From Segatella copri (GTDB lineage Bacteria; Bacteroidota; Bacteroidia; Bacteroidales; Bacteroidaceae), in contig NZ_JAPDUW010000001.1 in NCBI RefSeq assembly GCF_026015295.1, forward strand, positions 3,740,001 through 3,804,000: 64,000 nucleotides of DNA, written 5' to 3'. This document shows, in pieces, positions 19,055 to 28,324 of the stretch (positions are counted from its first letter, which is position 1; the number at the start of each line of letters is the position of its first letter). The notes under the pieces are model-generated. The model saw only the letters and a list, made by a program, of their open reading frames with translations. It was not told where the DNA came from and did not search any database. The position numbers and the translations under genes are program-made.

Positions 19055-20713
19055 TTACTTCTGGCATTCCTTGCAAGGAGTCCAAGGCTTCAACTGCTTG
19101 AAGAAGTCGTTGCCCTTATCATCTACGAGGATGAATGCAGGGAAGTCCTCTACGGTAATCTTCCAGATAGCCTCCATACCGAGCTCTGGGTACTCTACGC
19201 ACTCGATGCTCTTGATAGAACTCTTAGAGAGAACGGCAGCTACACCACCGATAGTACCGAGGTAGAAACCACCATGCTTCTTGCAAGCCTCTGTAACAAC
19301 ATCGCCACGGTTACCCTTGGCAATCATTACAAGGCTAGCGCCATGATCCTGGAACTCATCTACGTATGGGTCCATACGGTTGGCTGTGGTAGGTCCCATA
19401 GAGCCACATGGATAACCCTCTGGAGTCTTGGCTGGTCCTGCATAGAGGATAGGGTGATTCTTGAAGTACTCAGGCATCTCCTCGCCTGCATCCAGACGAG
19501 CCTTGAGCTTAGCGTGAGCGATGTCACGAGCCACGATGATGGTACCCTTCAAGTTAACACGGGTGCTTACTGGATACTTGCTCAACTCAGCACGAACTGC
19601 GTCGATACCCTTGTCGAGGTCAATCTCGATACCCTTGGTACCCTCACCTGGGTTACGGAGCTCTTCTGGAATCAACTCTGTTGGGTTCTCATCCATCTTC
19701 TCCAACCAGATACCATCCTTGTTGATCTTAGCCTTGATGTTACGGTCGGCAGAGCAGCTTACACCCATACCGATAGGGCAGCTTGCACCATGACGTGGCA
19801 AACGGATCACGCGGATATCGTGAGCGAGATACTTACCGCCGAACTGTGCACCCAAGCCAATCTTGTGAGCCTCTTCGAGGAGCTTGTTCTCCAAGTCGAT
19901 GTCACGGAAAGCACGACCCGTCTCATCACCTGTTGTAGGCAACTCATCGTAGTACTTGATAGAAGCCAACTTCACGGTGAGGAGGTTCTTCTCAGCTGAA
20001 GTACCACCGATTACGAAGGCGATGTGGTAAGGAGGACATGCTGCTGTACCCAGACTCTTCATCTTCTCTACGAGGAATGGGAGCAATGTGCCCTCGTTCT
20101 GGATAGTAGCCTTGGTCATTGGGTAGAAGTAGGTCTTGTTGGCAGAGCCACCACCCTTAGCTACCATCACGAAGCGGTACTCGTCGCCCTCTGTAGCCTC
20201 GATATCAATCTGAGCAGGAAGGTTGCAACGGGTGTTCACCTCATCATACATGTTGAGAGGAGCGTTCTGAGAATAACGGAGGTTGTCCTGTGTAAAGGTG
20301 TTGTATACACCCAGGCTCAAAGCCTCTTCATCCTCGAAGTCGGTCCATACGCGCTGACCCTTCTCACCGTGGATGATGGCAGTACCTGTATCCTGGCAGA
20401 ATGGGAGGATGCCCTTCACGGCAGTCTCTGCATTGCGGAGGAACTGGAGTGCTACATACTTGTCGTTCTCAGAAGCCTCTGGGTCGCTGAGAATCTTAGC
20501 CACCTGGAGGTTGTGCTCACGACGGAGCTTGAACTCTACGTCGTGGAAACCCTGCTGTGCCAGCAAAGTAAGAGCTTCCTTAGAAACCTTGAGGATAGTC
20601 TTACCCTCGAACTCTGCTGTACTTACGCCTTCCTTAGAGATAAGGCGATACTCTGTCTTGTCCTCTCCAATCTGGAACATTGGAGCATACTTAAAATCTG
20701 GAGTTTTTGCCAT
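19055..20713 (-). CDS. Fumarate hydratase class I (4Fe-4S type)
   Basis: 552-residue iron-sulfur fumarase that interconverts fumarate and malate, used here in the reductive branch leading to succinate. The N-terminal half shows '[13 protein letters not shown]' with one cluster cysteine and '[18 protein letters not shown]'. The '[18 protein letters not shown]' region gives further cysteines. The C-terminal beta domain has '[16 protein letters not shown]' and '[20 protein letters not shown]'. Length and order agree with the long, single-chain class I enzymes (FumA/FumB type). It begins 43 bases after the DUF4954 gene on the same strand. No clear promoter lies between them, so cotranscription is possible. 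Confidence 0.92.
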   Translation of the reverse strand: MAKTPDFKYAPMFQIGEDKTEYRLISKEGVSTAEFEGKTILKVSKEALTLLAQQGFHDVEFKLRREHNLQVAKILSDPEASENDKYVALQFLRNAETAVKGILPFCQDTGTAIIHGEKGQRVWTDFEDEEALSLGVYNTFTQDNLRYSQNAPLNMYDEVNTRCNLPAQIDIEATEGDEYRFVMVAKGGGSANKTYFYPMTKATIQNEGTLLPFLVEKMKSLGTAACPPYHIAFVIGGTSAEKNLLTVKLASIKYYDELPTTGDETGRAFRDIDLENKLLEEAHKIGLGAQFGGKYLAHDIRVIRLPRHGASCPIGMGVSCSADRNIKAKINKDGIWLEKMDENPTELIPEELRNPGEGTKGIEIDLDKGIDAVRAELSKYPVSTRVNLKGTIIVARDIAHAKLKARLDAGEEMPEYFKNHPILYAGPAKTPEGYPCGSMGPTTANRMDPYVDEFQDHGASLVMIAKGNRGDVVTEACKKHGGFYLGTIGGVAAVLSKSSIKSIECVEYPELGMEAIWKITVEDFPAFILVDDKGNDFFKQLKPWTPCKECQK

Positions 20714-20756
20714 AATGTTTTTTGTTATTTTAAACTGTTGAAATATTCAAGTCTAA

Positions 20757-22613
20757 TTAATTCTCGTATTCTATTTCCTGGTCGAGGCTGTCGACGAAGT
20801 TGCGGAAAACCTCTTCCTCCACATCGCCCATGGCAAATTCTTTCTCAGCATCCTTTCGGATTTCTGCTATCCATGAGCGGCGTGCCTTGATATAGTCTTC
20901 GTGTATGCGGTTGGCATCTTCGAGTGTGATGTCACTGATGCCGTAGTAATCGCAGATCATCTGGTAGGTCCATGCCCACTGGTAGTCGCGATAGTTGGCA
21001 TTGATTTCTTCAAACCGGTCGAGCAACTGTTCTATATTCCCGATAGTTCCTTCCTTCACATCCCTAACGATGCCTTCTTCTTCAGAAACCGGGAGTAGGA
21101 GTCCCGAAAGATCATCCCAATCGCCCACGCCGACATGGCTGGCTGGAGGGGTGATGGCTGGGTCGCGCTTCAGTACACGCTTCAATACGGCACCCATGTA
21201 GATGCGGAGGGCGATATCATAATATTTGATGCCCTTGTGGAGCGATGAAGCCGGTATGATATATTCGTGATAGAGATACTGCGAAACATTATCGCCCGTT
21301 ACCTCGCGCAGGTTTTCAAGAATCTTCTTACCCTTCAGAATCTCGCCAACAGAATAAGGCGAAAGCCAGTCGAAGTTGACGATGCTCTTGCGGTTCTCCA
21401 TAGCACGGAGATCACGCTTAGGCCATTTCTTGATGTCGCGGTACAGACCTACGGTAGTGATGTTTCTGCCTGGGATGAGGAACATCTTGTCGCCATCGGC
21501 AATGAGATAGGCGAAAGGCAGGTTGCGGGTGTTAGGGTGGTGCATCAGCTTGCCGAAGCATACTGAGAAGGAACCCAGAGTGGCTGGCATCAGGAGATAA
21601 GCACCGCTGGCTGTCTTGGAACCGCGCTCCAGAATGCCCCAGTGCATAGGTCCCATCTTGTAGGCATGGTTGCTGAAGTTGGTGGCAGAACCGGCGTTAT
21701 AGAAAGAGAACATGCCTCCGATAAGCAGACTGCTCTTATGATGAGAAGCGGTGAAAGGACCGCAGAATGCTGCACAAGCCTCGCCATTGCTCATATAGGA
21801 GTTGGCGAAGAATACGGAGGCTGAAGCGGTAAAGCCGTTAGACAGCTGGCAGGCTTCGCCTACGAAGCAATCCTGTATCTTTACGCTGTTGATGACGCTG
21901 GCGCCTTCAGCGATGATGCTGTTTTCCGTAATAACGCCTGTGCCGATATATACGTTGCCATGAGCTGAGCCTAATAGCGTACAGTCGCTCAGACGGGAAG
22001 CACCGTTCACTTCGCAGTAATCATTGATTACGCAGTTGGTAATCTCCTTGGTATTGATGATCTTCACATTGTTGCCAATCTGACCCCGATCCGGCATCTT
22101 GTTGTCGATGTCGGTCTTGATGAGCTGGCGAATCTTCTCCTTCATTTCCTTGTCAGGGAAATGTTTCACCATGAAGGCTGCCAGCTGGCTGTTCAGATCG
22201 CTGAAGAGGATTACGTTGCCTTCACCCACCTCGTTGAGTACGCTCACAAGATTTCCTTCGCCGTAAGTAGCTCCCTCAGTGGTTTCCATGGTAGAGATGT
22301 TTGAGATGTAGCAATCATCGCCAATGGTATAGTTGTTGATGAAATTGCCTACGTTTTCTATCAGACAGTCGTCGCCTATGGTTACATTGCGCAAGGTGGC
22401 ATTGTTGATGCCCGAATGCTTTACGAAGCCCTGGCTCACCTCCACGTTCTTGTTGAAGGATCCGATGTTTATTTCGCCGTAGAGCATCACGCGGTGCATG
22501 AAGTTGGGCTTGAAATCTTCTGATACATTGACTGAGGTCCAGTCTTCGGCCCAGCAGTCGTTATGTTTAAGCACCTCGATTTCCTCGGTGGTTAAAGGTC
22601 TGTAATCATTCAT
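20757..22613 (-). CDS. DUF4954-family protein with left-handed beta-helix repeats
   Basis: 618-residue protein recognised as the Bacteroidetes DUF4954 family. Between about residues 70 and 290 there are many hexapeptide-like repeats ('TIGDDCLIENVGNF', 'TIGDDCYISNIS', 'NVYIGTGVITENSII') that build a left-handed beta helix, as in acyl- and nucleotidyl-transferases. The C-terminal half is helical. The reaction is not known. Its neighbours are hflX upstream and fumarase downstream on the same strand, which do not reveal its role. It starts 28 bases after hflX, consistent with an operon. Confidence 0.75.
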   Translation of the reverse strand: MNDYRPLTTEEIEVLKHNDCWAEDWTSVNVSEDFKPNFMHRVMLYGEINIGSFNKNVEVSQGFVKHSGINNATLRNVTIGDDCLIENVGNFINNYTIGDDCYISNISTMETTEGATYGEGNLVSVLNEVGEGNVILFSDLNSQLAAFMVKHFPDKEMKEKIRQLIKTDIDNKMPDRGQIGNNVKIINTKEITNCVINDYCEVNGASRLSDCTLLGSAHGNVYIGTGVITENSIIAEGASVINSVKIQDCFVGEACQLSNGFTASASVFFANSYMSNGEACAAFCGPFTASHHKSSLLIGGMFSFYNAGSATNFSNHAYKMGPMHWGILERGSKTASGAYLLMPATLGSFSVCFGKLMHHPNTRNLPFAYLIADGDKMFLIPGRNITTVGLYRDIKKWPKRDLRAMENRKSIVNFDWLSPYSVGEILKGKKILENLREVTGDNVSQYLYHEYIIPASSLHKGIKYYDIALRIYMGAVLKRVLKRDPAITPPASHVGVGDWDDLSGLLLPVSEEEGIVRDVKEGTIGNIEQLLDRFEEINANYRDYQWAWTYQMICDYYGISDITLEDANRIHEDYIKARRSWIAEIRKDAEKEFAMGDVEEEVFRNFVDSLDQEIEYEN

Positions 22614-22641
22614 AACTTACTTGTTATTGATATTTATGTTC

Positions 22642-23889
22642 TTACTCATAATCCTGGTACAGGAAGTCGTTGTATGGATACTTCTGTACGTGCAACTCTC
22701 TTACTTTCTTGTAGAGTATCTCGCGGAATTCGTCGATGTTCTCCTTGTTCTTTGCCGAGATGAAGAGGCAGTCCTCATTGAGTTTTGCCATCCAGGTCTT
22801 CTTCAGGTCTTCCAGCGGGATGTTCTCTTTCTCCATCGGTGTGAGGTCGTCTTCCTCTTTTTCTACCCATGAGTAGTTGTCTATCTTGTTGAAGATAATC
22901 ATCGATGGCTTATCGGCGCAATCCAGTTCCTTGAGCGTATTCTCTACGACCTGGATCTGCTCTTCGAAGTCGGGATGTGAGATGTCTACTACGTGCAAAA
23001 GGAGGTCGGCCTCGCGTGTCTCGTCAAGGGTACTCTTGAATGAGTCGACCAGGTCGGTTGGCAATTTGCGGATGAATCCTACGGTATCGGCAAGGAGGAA
23101 CGGCAGGTTGTCTACCACCACCTTGCGTACGGTGGTGTCGAGGGTGGCAAAGAGTTTGTTCTCTGCAAACACCTCGCTCTTGCTGAGCAGATTCATGATG
23201 GTAGATTTACCTACGTTGGTATAGCCCACCAGTGCCACGCGCACCATTCTGCCTCTGTTTTTTCGCTGTGTAGTCTTCTGCTTGTCGATTTCTGCCAGTC
23301 GCTCTTTGAGGAGACTCATTCTGCCGAGGATGATACGGCGGTCCATCTCGAGCTGGGTCTCACCCGGTCCACGCAGACCAACAGATCCCTTACCGCCACC
23401 AGATCCTGAACCACCGCCCTGTCGTTCCAGGTGAGTCCAGAGTCTTTGCAGACGAGGGAGCATATAGCGGTATTGCGCCAACTCTACCTGGGTTTTAGCC
23501 GCAGCGGTTTGCGCACGCATGGCGAAGATATCGAGGATGAGTGAGGTGCGGTCCAGAATCTTCACCTGCAGTTCCTGTTCGATGTTACGGATCTGTTTGG
23601 CAGAAAGCTCATCATCAAAGATGACCATACCTACTTCTCTATCTTCCTCTTCTTCGTTTTTGATATATTCTTTGATTTCTTCGAGTTTACCCTTACCCAC
23701 ATAGGTGGTCTGGTTAGGAGAAACCACCTTCTGCGTGAATCGCTTTACGGTGACAGCCCCCGCAGTATCGGCAAGAAATTCCAACTCGTCGAGATATTCT
23801 TTTGTCTTGGCTTCATCCTGCGTCTTGGTAATCAGACCCACGAGTACAGCGGTTTCCGCCTTGACTTCTGATATTACAAATTCTTTCAT
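22642..23889 (-). CDS. hflX: Ribosome-associated GTPase HflX
   Basis: 415-residue GTPase that binds the 50S subunit and helps rescue or split stalled ribosomes. The N-terminal HflX domain includes 'QTTYVGKGKLEEI' and a glycine-rich linker 'GGGSGSGGGKGSVGLRGPGE' with 'GPGETQLE'. The G domain has G1 'GYTNVGKST', G3 'DTVGFIRKLP' and G4 'NKID', each intact. It is the first gene of a minus-strand run with DUF4954 and fumarase. A canonical promoter lies 40-70 bases upstream. Confidence 0.92.
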   Translation of the reverse strand: MKEFVISEVKAETAVLVGLITKTQDEAKTKEYLDELEFLADTAGAVTVKRFTQKVVSPNQTTYVGKGKLEEIKEYIKNEEEEDREVGMVIFDDELSAKQIRNIEQELQVKILDRTSLILDIFAMRAQTAAAKTQVELAQYRYMLPRLQRLWTHLERQGGGSGSGGGKGSVGLRGPGETQLEMDRRIILGRMSLLKERLAEIDKQKTTQRKNRGRMVRVALVGYTNVGKSTIMNLLSKSEVFAENKLFATLDTTVRKVVVDNLPFLLADTVGFIRKLPTDLVDSFKSTLDETREADLLLHVVDISHPDFEEQIQVVENTLKELDCADKPSMIIFNKIDNYSWVEKEEDDLTPMEKENIPLEDLKKTWMAKLNEDCLFISAKNKENIDEFREILYKKVRELHVQKYPYNDFLYQDYE

Positions 23890-23928
23890 CTATTTTCTTT
23901 ATATATATAATAATGTGAAAAGATAGTG

Positions 23929-23959
23929 CAAAGGTAGTGTAAAATACAGAGAAAACAAA
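23929..23959 (-). promoter_or_regulatory. Promoter of hflX
   Basis: On the minus strand TTTG (23959-23956) and TACCTTTG (23936-23929) are 19 bases apart, 40 bases before the hflX start. Confidence 0.7.
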
Positions 23960-24080
23960 ATATAGCATCAATATTTTAACTTTTTTATTAATGTGGCAGA
24001 AAATAGTCAAAAGACACAAAATGCACAGCTGTATTTTAGCCACAACAGATCACAAATGGTCTTTTTGGTGCGCAAAAATT

Positions 24081-24092
24081 GTAAACGTTTAC
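24081..24092 (+). promoter_or_regulatory. LacI/GalR-type operator upstream of the GH97 remnant
   Basis: Perfect 12-bp palindrome GTAAACGTTTAC, the typical core of LacI-family operators. It lies 31 bases upstream of the -33 element of the promoter at 24123. LacI-family regulators often control glycan-use genes, which fits the glycosidase remnant downstream. Which regulator binds is unknown; none is encoded in the window. Confidence 0.55.
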
Positions 24093-24122
24093 GTGGTTTT
24101 TTGCATAAAAAATCGAGATTTA

Positions 24123-24154
24123 TTTGATTTATATCAATATTTGTCTTAATTTTG
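24123..24154 (+). promoter_or_regulatory. Promoter of the leader RNA / GH97 remnant
   Basis: TTTG at 24123-24126 and TAATTTTG at 24147-24154 with 20-base spacing, a near-ideal Bacteroidetes promoter. It would start a transcript near 24160 that meets a terminator about 110 bases later. Confidence 0.72.
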
Positions 24155-24240
24155 CACCCAGAAAAAGAATTGATTTTCAAAAACGAACAAATCATAACTA
24201 CATAAAAAACACAAACTGCTGAAACATTCAAAAACTTCAA

Positions 24241-24272
24241 AGGCCTCGACGTGATGTCGGGGCTTTTTGTTT
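24241..24272 (+). terminator. Terminator or attenuator inside the leader of the GH97 remnant
   Basis: Stem 24241-24250 pairs with 24256-24265 (two G-T pairs), followed by TTTTTGTTTT. It sits between the promoter at 24123-24154 and the start codon at 24383, so it either ends a short untranslated RNA or attenuates the downstream gene. Confidence 0.7.
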
Positions 24273-24382
24273 TCTTCTCATTCAGGAGCGATTTTTGTTG
24301 TACGCTACAGTAACAGAAGCTGGAACGTCGGCTATACTGCTGTTGCGTCATAGACAGATAATAATATCAACCTAACAATAAA

Positions 24383-24532
24383 ATGAAAATGAAGCAAAAA
24401 AAATGTATTGCTGGTATTTTGTTGCTCGGCGCGGTTTGTGCGCAAGCCAACAATTATGAAGTAACATCACCTGATGGTAGATTGGCGGTCAAGGTGGAGT
24501 GTGTTGATGGAAAAACAGTGTATAATAAATAA
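24383..24532 (+). pseudogene. Truncated N-terminus of a GH97 (SusB-like) alpha-glucosidase
   Basis: A 49-codon reading frame: a signal peptide (about residues 1-22, ending 'GAVCAQA'), then 'YEVTSPDGRLAVKVEC', the characteristic first strands of GH97 glycosidases, then an early stop after 'TVYNK'. Intact GH97 proteins have about 650-740 residues, so more than 90% is missing; the sequence turns directly into a terminator shared with clpB. The upstream promoter and LacI-type operator remain. It is read as the stump left after deletion of a carbohydrate-use gene. That the short peptide still has a role cannot be excluded. Confidence 0.65.
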
Positions 24533-24534
24533 AA

Positions 24535-24572
24535 AAGGGTGGCAGATATCTGAATCTGTCACCCTCTTTATT
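24535..24572. terminator. Terminator between the GH97 remnant and clpB
   Basis: 11-bp stem (24537-24547 with 24554-24564) and a T-rich tail on the plus strand; A-run on the other side makes it usable for clpB as well. Confidence 0.8.
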
Positions 24573-24617
24573 TTATGTTTCAATCCGTTTTTTCCGCGGA
24601 TTGGTTATCTGCTGGAA

Positions 24618-27134
24618 TTATTGGTTTTTGAAGACCAATCCATCTGCATCTGTATGATCGATGGTAATTGGCTTCTCTCTGCTAACCTCTTCTGCAAGAA
24701 TCTTCTTACTCAAGTCGTTCAAGACATAATCCTGGATAGCGCGCTTTACAGGACGGGCACCAAACTCTGGGTCGTATCCTACCTTTGCCAGATACTGGAT
24801 AGCTGCAGGAGTCCAGCGAAGTTCAAAGCCCTGAGGCTCCAACATCTTCTTTACTCGCTTCATCTGAAGTTCTACAACCTCGGCAATCTGCTCCTGGGTC
24901 AACGGCTTGAAGGTAATGATATCATCAATACGGTTCAGGAACTCAGGACGGAAGATCTTGCGCAACATCTCACGGCTTGCGTTGGAAGTCATGATGATGA
25001 TGGTGTTCTTGAAGTTGACTACACGACCCTTGTTGTCAGTCAGACGACCATCGTCCAATACCTGCAACAGGGTATTGAATACATCAGGATGCGCCTTCTC
25101 AATCTCATCGAAGAGAACCACACTATATGGTTTGCGGCGTACAGCCTCGGTCAACTGGCCACCTTCATCGTAGCCTACATACCCTGGAGGCGCACCGATC
25201 AGACGGGTTACGCTAAACTTCTCCTGATATTCACTCATATCAATTCGGGTCATCATCGACTCGTCATTGAACAGATACTCAGCCAGCGCCTTGGCAAGTT
25301 CCGTCTTACCTACACCAGTAGTACCGAGGAAGATGAAGCTGGCGATAGGACGCTTAGGATCCTGCAAACCGGCACGGCTGCGGCGAACGGCATCACTTAC
25401 AGCGGTGATAGCCTCGTCCTGTCCGATGACTCTCTTGTGGAGTTCTTCCTCCAGATGGAGCAGTTTCTCACGCTCGCTCTGCATCATACGGCTTACTGGT
25501 ATCCCGGTCCAGCGGCTTACAACCTCAGCGATATCATCAGCAGTAACTTCCTCTCTGACCATCGCTGCGCCACCCTGTGTACTCTTCAGCTGCTCCTGGA
25601 TCTTCTTGATGTCATCCTCGAGCGCCTTCAGTTTAGAATAGCGGATTTCAGCCACACGCTCGTAATTGCCTTCGCGCTCCATGCGTTCAGCCTCAAACTT
25701 CAGGTTTTCTATCTCCTGCTTATCCTGCTGAATCTTGTTGACGAGCGCTTTTTCGCCTTCCCATTTAGCACGGAAGTCATGCTCCTGATCCTTCAATTCT
25801 GCAATTTCCTTATCCAACTGCTGAATCTTAGGCTGGTCATTCTCGCGCTTGATGGCCTCACGCTCAATCTCCAACTGCTTCAAGTGGCGGGTAATCTCAT
25901 CCAGTTCTTCTGGTACAGAGTCACGCTCCATTCTCAGTTTGGCTGCTGCCTCATCCATCAGGTCGATAGCCTTATCAGGGAGGAATCTGTCAGAGATGTA
26001 TCTCTCTGATAACTTGACGGCTGCGATGCAGGCATCATCCTGAATACGTACCTTATGATGGTTCTCGTAGCGTTCCTTGATACCACGGAGGATACTGATG
26101 GCGTCTACCTCGTCAGGCTCATTGACCATGACGGTCTGGAAACGGCGCTCCAGCGCCTTATCCTTCTCGAAGTACTTCTGATACTCGTTGAGGGTAGTAG
26201 CACCGATGGCTCTCAGTTCACCACGAGCCAGGGCTGGCTTCAGAATGTTGGCTGCATCCATGGCACCCTCGCCACCGCCTGCACCTACCAGGGTGTGAAT
26301 CTCATCGATGAAGAGGATAATCTGGCCGTTGGCGTTGGTTACCTCTTTGATGACGCTCTTCAGACGCTCCTCGAACTCACCCTTATATTTGGCACCGGCT
26401 ACCAGCGCACCCATATCGAGAGAATAGAGTTGCTTGTTCTTCAGATTCTCCGGTACATCGCCACGTACGATACGCTCGGCAAGACCTTCTACGATAGCGG
26501 TCTTACCTGTACCAGGCTCACCTATCAGAATAGGGTTGTTCTTGGTTCTTCGTGACAGAATCTGGAGCACTCTTCTGATTTCCTCATCACGTCCGATAAC
26601 TGGGTCCAGCTTGCCGCTTCTTGCCTGTTCTACAAGGTTTTTCGCATATTTCTCCAAGCTCTGATAGTTGTCATCAGCGCTTTGTGATTTTACGTTCTGT
26701 CCCTGTCTCAGTGCCTGGATGGCAGCGAGCATATCTTTAGCATTTGCACCAGCATCCTTCAGAATACGTGCAGCAGTAGAGTTGCCCTGTACGATAGCCA
26801 ACAGGATAGGTTCTACGCTAACGAACTCGTCGCCCATTTTCTTGGCGGTATCCTCGGCATTCATCAGTATCTGGTTAGTCTCGTTGCTGAGGTACGGCTG
26901 ACCGCCACCCTGCACACGAGGCAGATGTTGCATCTCCTGACGCAAGAGCATGGCGATTTGCTGTCCGTTCATGCCCAACTTCTGGAAGATGTAGTTGGTC
27001 ACATCGGTAGCCTTTTCAAGAATACCGCTAAGCAGATGCACCGGTTCGATGGTTTGCTGACCATTTCGCTGCGCAATGTTTACGGCTTCCTGTACCGCCT
27101 CCTGCGCCTTGATTGTAAATTTGTCGAATGTCAT
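24618..27134 (-). CDS. clpB: ClpB disaggregase (Hsp100), with a shortened NBD2 loop
   Basis: 838-residue AAA+ chaperone that, with DnaK, extracts polypeptides from aggregates in the cytoplasm. In order: Clp N-domain (to about residue 145), NBD1 with Walker A '[13 protein letters not shown]' and Walker B '[10 protein letters not shown]', a coiled-coil middle domain (about 395-510), NBD2 with '[12 protein letters not shown]' and '[14 protein letters not shown]', and a C-terminal small domain. The family is usually 855-865 residues. The shortfall is in one place: after the sensor-1 'MTSN' (N at residue 718) only nine residues precede '[10 protein letters not shown]', where E. coli ClpB has about 29. 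Frame is kept. No CIRCE-type heat-shock operator was seen upstream. Confidence 0.92.
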   Translation of the reverse strand: MTFDKFTIKAQEAVQEAVNIAQRNGQQTIEPVHLLSGILEKATDVTNYIFQKLGMNGQQIAMLLRQEMQHLPRVQGGGQPYLSNETNQILMNAEDTAKKMGDEFVSVEPILLAIVQGNSTAARILKDAGANAKDMLAAIQALRQGQNVKSQSADDNYQSLEKYAKNLVEQARSGKLDPVIGRDEEIRRVLQILSRRTKNNPILIGEPGTGKTAIVEGLAERIVRGDVPENLKNKQLYSLDMGALVAGAKYKGEFEERLKSVIKEVTNANGQIILFIDEIHTLVGAGGGEGAMDAANILKPALARGELRAIGATTLNEYQKYFEKDKALERRFQTVMVNEPDEVDAISILRGIKERYENHHKVRIQDDACIAAVKLSERYISDRFLPDKAIDLMDEAAAKLRMERDSVPEELDEITRHLKQLEIEREAIKRENDQPKIQQLDKEIAELKDQEHDFRAKWEGEKALVNKIQQDKQEIENLKFEAERMEREGNYERVAEIRYSKLKALEDDIKKIQEQLKSTQGGAAMVREEVTADDIAEVVSRWTGIPVSRMMQSEREKLLHLEEELHKRVIGQDEAITAVSDAVRRSRAGLQDPKRPIASFIFLGTTGVGKTELAKALAEYLFNDESMMTRIDMSEYQEKFSVTRLIGAPPGYVGYDEGGQLTEAVRRKPYSVVLFDEIEKAHPDVFNTLLQVLDDGRLTDNKGRVVNFKNTIIIMTSNASREMLRKIFRPEFLNRIDDIITFKPLTQEQIAEVVELQMKRVKKMLEPQGFELRWTPAAIQYLAKVGYDPEFGARPVKRAIQDYVLNDLSKKILAEEVSREKPITIDHTDADGLVFKNQ

Positions 27135-27553
27135 ATTAATATCTCCTTTCTTATATTATATATTCATATTTGTGTTATTTGGATGAGCGCCGGAATCTTC
27201 TCTTCGGAAACCTCCCGGTGCGTTCCTCCCATCCTTTAGCGAAACTTATGCCTATTCGTTGAAAATCAATGATTTACTGACAATCTGTCTTGTTTTGGGT
27301 AGATAAAAGATAGAAATAAGAGATATTTCCGGACAGAATGACAGAAGAAGGCGGTTTGAGTACGGGCTGAAGGCTCAGGCTCCTTTCAGGGCGTGTGGGG
27401 CTTACATGCCAAACTTGAGTTGCTTATTTCTTGATTTCTCTCAATTATCTTTTAAATATCCTTTAAATAATGCTATTTTATGGGGGGAAATGTTGTGTAA
27501 TCAAAATAATCTTCGTACCTTTGCACCATCATAAATTATAATTTATAAGTTCA
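27135..27553. other. Intergenic region between divergent clpB and the IMP cyclohydrolase gene
   Basis: A 419-base gap. The right end holds the promoter of the IMP cyclohydrolase gene (27493-27523). The clpB leader side has an AT-rich stretch next to the start codon but no TAnnTTTG match, so clpB may use an alternative sigma factor. I see no open frame, tRNA or strong hairpin in the rest. Confidence 0.6.
27493..27523 (+). promoter_or_regulatory. Promoter of the IMP cyclohydrolase gene
   Basis: TTG at 27493-27495 and TACCTTTG at 27516-27523 separated by 20 bases; start codon 30 bases downstream. Confidence 0.7.
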
Positions 27554-28147
27554 ATGGCTGAAACAAAGAAAATCAAGACAGCGTTGGTGTCTGTCTTCCA
27601 CAAGGATGGCTTGGACGAATTGCTCGCCAAGTTGAATGAAGAGGGTGTAAAGTTCCTGAGTACTGGTGGTACCCAGAAGTTTATCGAATCTTTGGGTTAT
27701 GAATGCGAGAAAGTTGAGGAGGTCACTACCTATCCATCTATCTTGGGTGGTCGCGTAAAGACTCTTCATCCTAAAATATTTGGAGGTATCTTGGCTCGCC
27801 GTGACAACGAGGGTGACCAGGAGCAGATGAAGGAATACGAAATCCCTTCAATCGATCTCGTCATCGTAGACTTGTATCCTTTCGAGCAGACTGTAGCTAG
27901 CGGTGCTAGCGATGCTGATATCATCGAGAAAATCGATATTGGCGGTATCTCTTTGATTCGTGCAGGTGCCAAAAACTTCAAGGACGTGGTTATCGTTCCT
28001 AGCAAGGCAGAATACGGCGTATTGCTCGATATCCTGAAGAAGAAGGGTGCTGAGACTGATATCGAAGACCGCAAGATGTTTGCAGAGCGTGCATTCGGTG
28101 TAAGCTCTCACTACGATACTGCAATCCATGCATGGTTTGCTAAGTAA
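27554..28147 (+). CDS. IMP cyclohydrolase, stand-alone MGS-like domain of PurH
   Basis: 197-residue protein that matches only the N-terminal half of bifunctional PurH. 'ALVSVFHKDGLDELLAKL', 'LSTGGTQKFIESLGY', 'GGRVKTLHPKIFGGILARR' and 'VDLYPFEQ' are PurH cyclohydrolase motifs; this domain closes FAICAR to IMP, the last step of purine synthesis. The AICAR transformylase half (about 310 residues) is absent and the following 180 bases are non-coding, so this is not a frameshifted PurH. The formyltransferase must be encoded elsewhere. It has its own promoter, and mreB starts 178 bases after it. Confidence 0.85.
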   Translation: MAETKKIKTALVSVFHKDGLDELLAKLNEEGVKFLSTGGTQKFIESLGYECEKVEEVTTYPSILGGRVKTLHPKIFGGILARRDNEGDQEQMKEYEIPSIDLVIVDLYPFEQTVASGASDADIIEKIDIGGISLIRAGAKNFKDVVIVPSKAEYGVLLDILKKKGAETDIEDRKMFAERAFGVSSHYDTAIHAWFAK

Positions 28148-28168
28148 ACTCTCGGAAAAATAAAGTAG

Positions 28169-28283
28169 TTAAGGAGTTAAGAAGTGAAAGAAGTCAGGAC
28201 AAGTGTCTGCGGGGATTCCATTCCCGGTATATGACAGACTGTTGCCGTGGCTTCTATGCTCCTTTAACTCCTTAACTCCTTAA
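28169..28283. repeat. Inverted repeat with long loop upstream of mreB
   Basis: TTAAGGAGTTAAG (28169-28181) is perfectly complementary to 28271-28283. Each arm is itself built of AAGGAGTT/AACTCC repeats, and the loop is about 90 bases. It may be a weak terminator for the preceding gene, a processed RNA hairpin or a decayed intergenic repeat element. No further copy was noticed in the window. Confidence 0.6.
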
Positions 28284-28324
28284 ATAAAAAGAAAATTTTA
28301 AGCTTAAAATAATTTAGAAACGAA

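Noticed and set aside
24618..27134. ClpB as a frameshifted pseudogene
   Set aside because: The frame is continuous with all catalytic motifs; only one loop is short.
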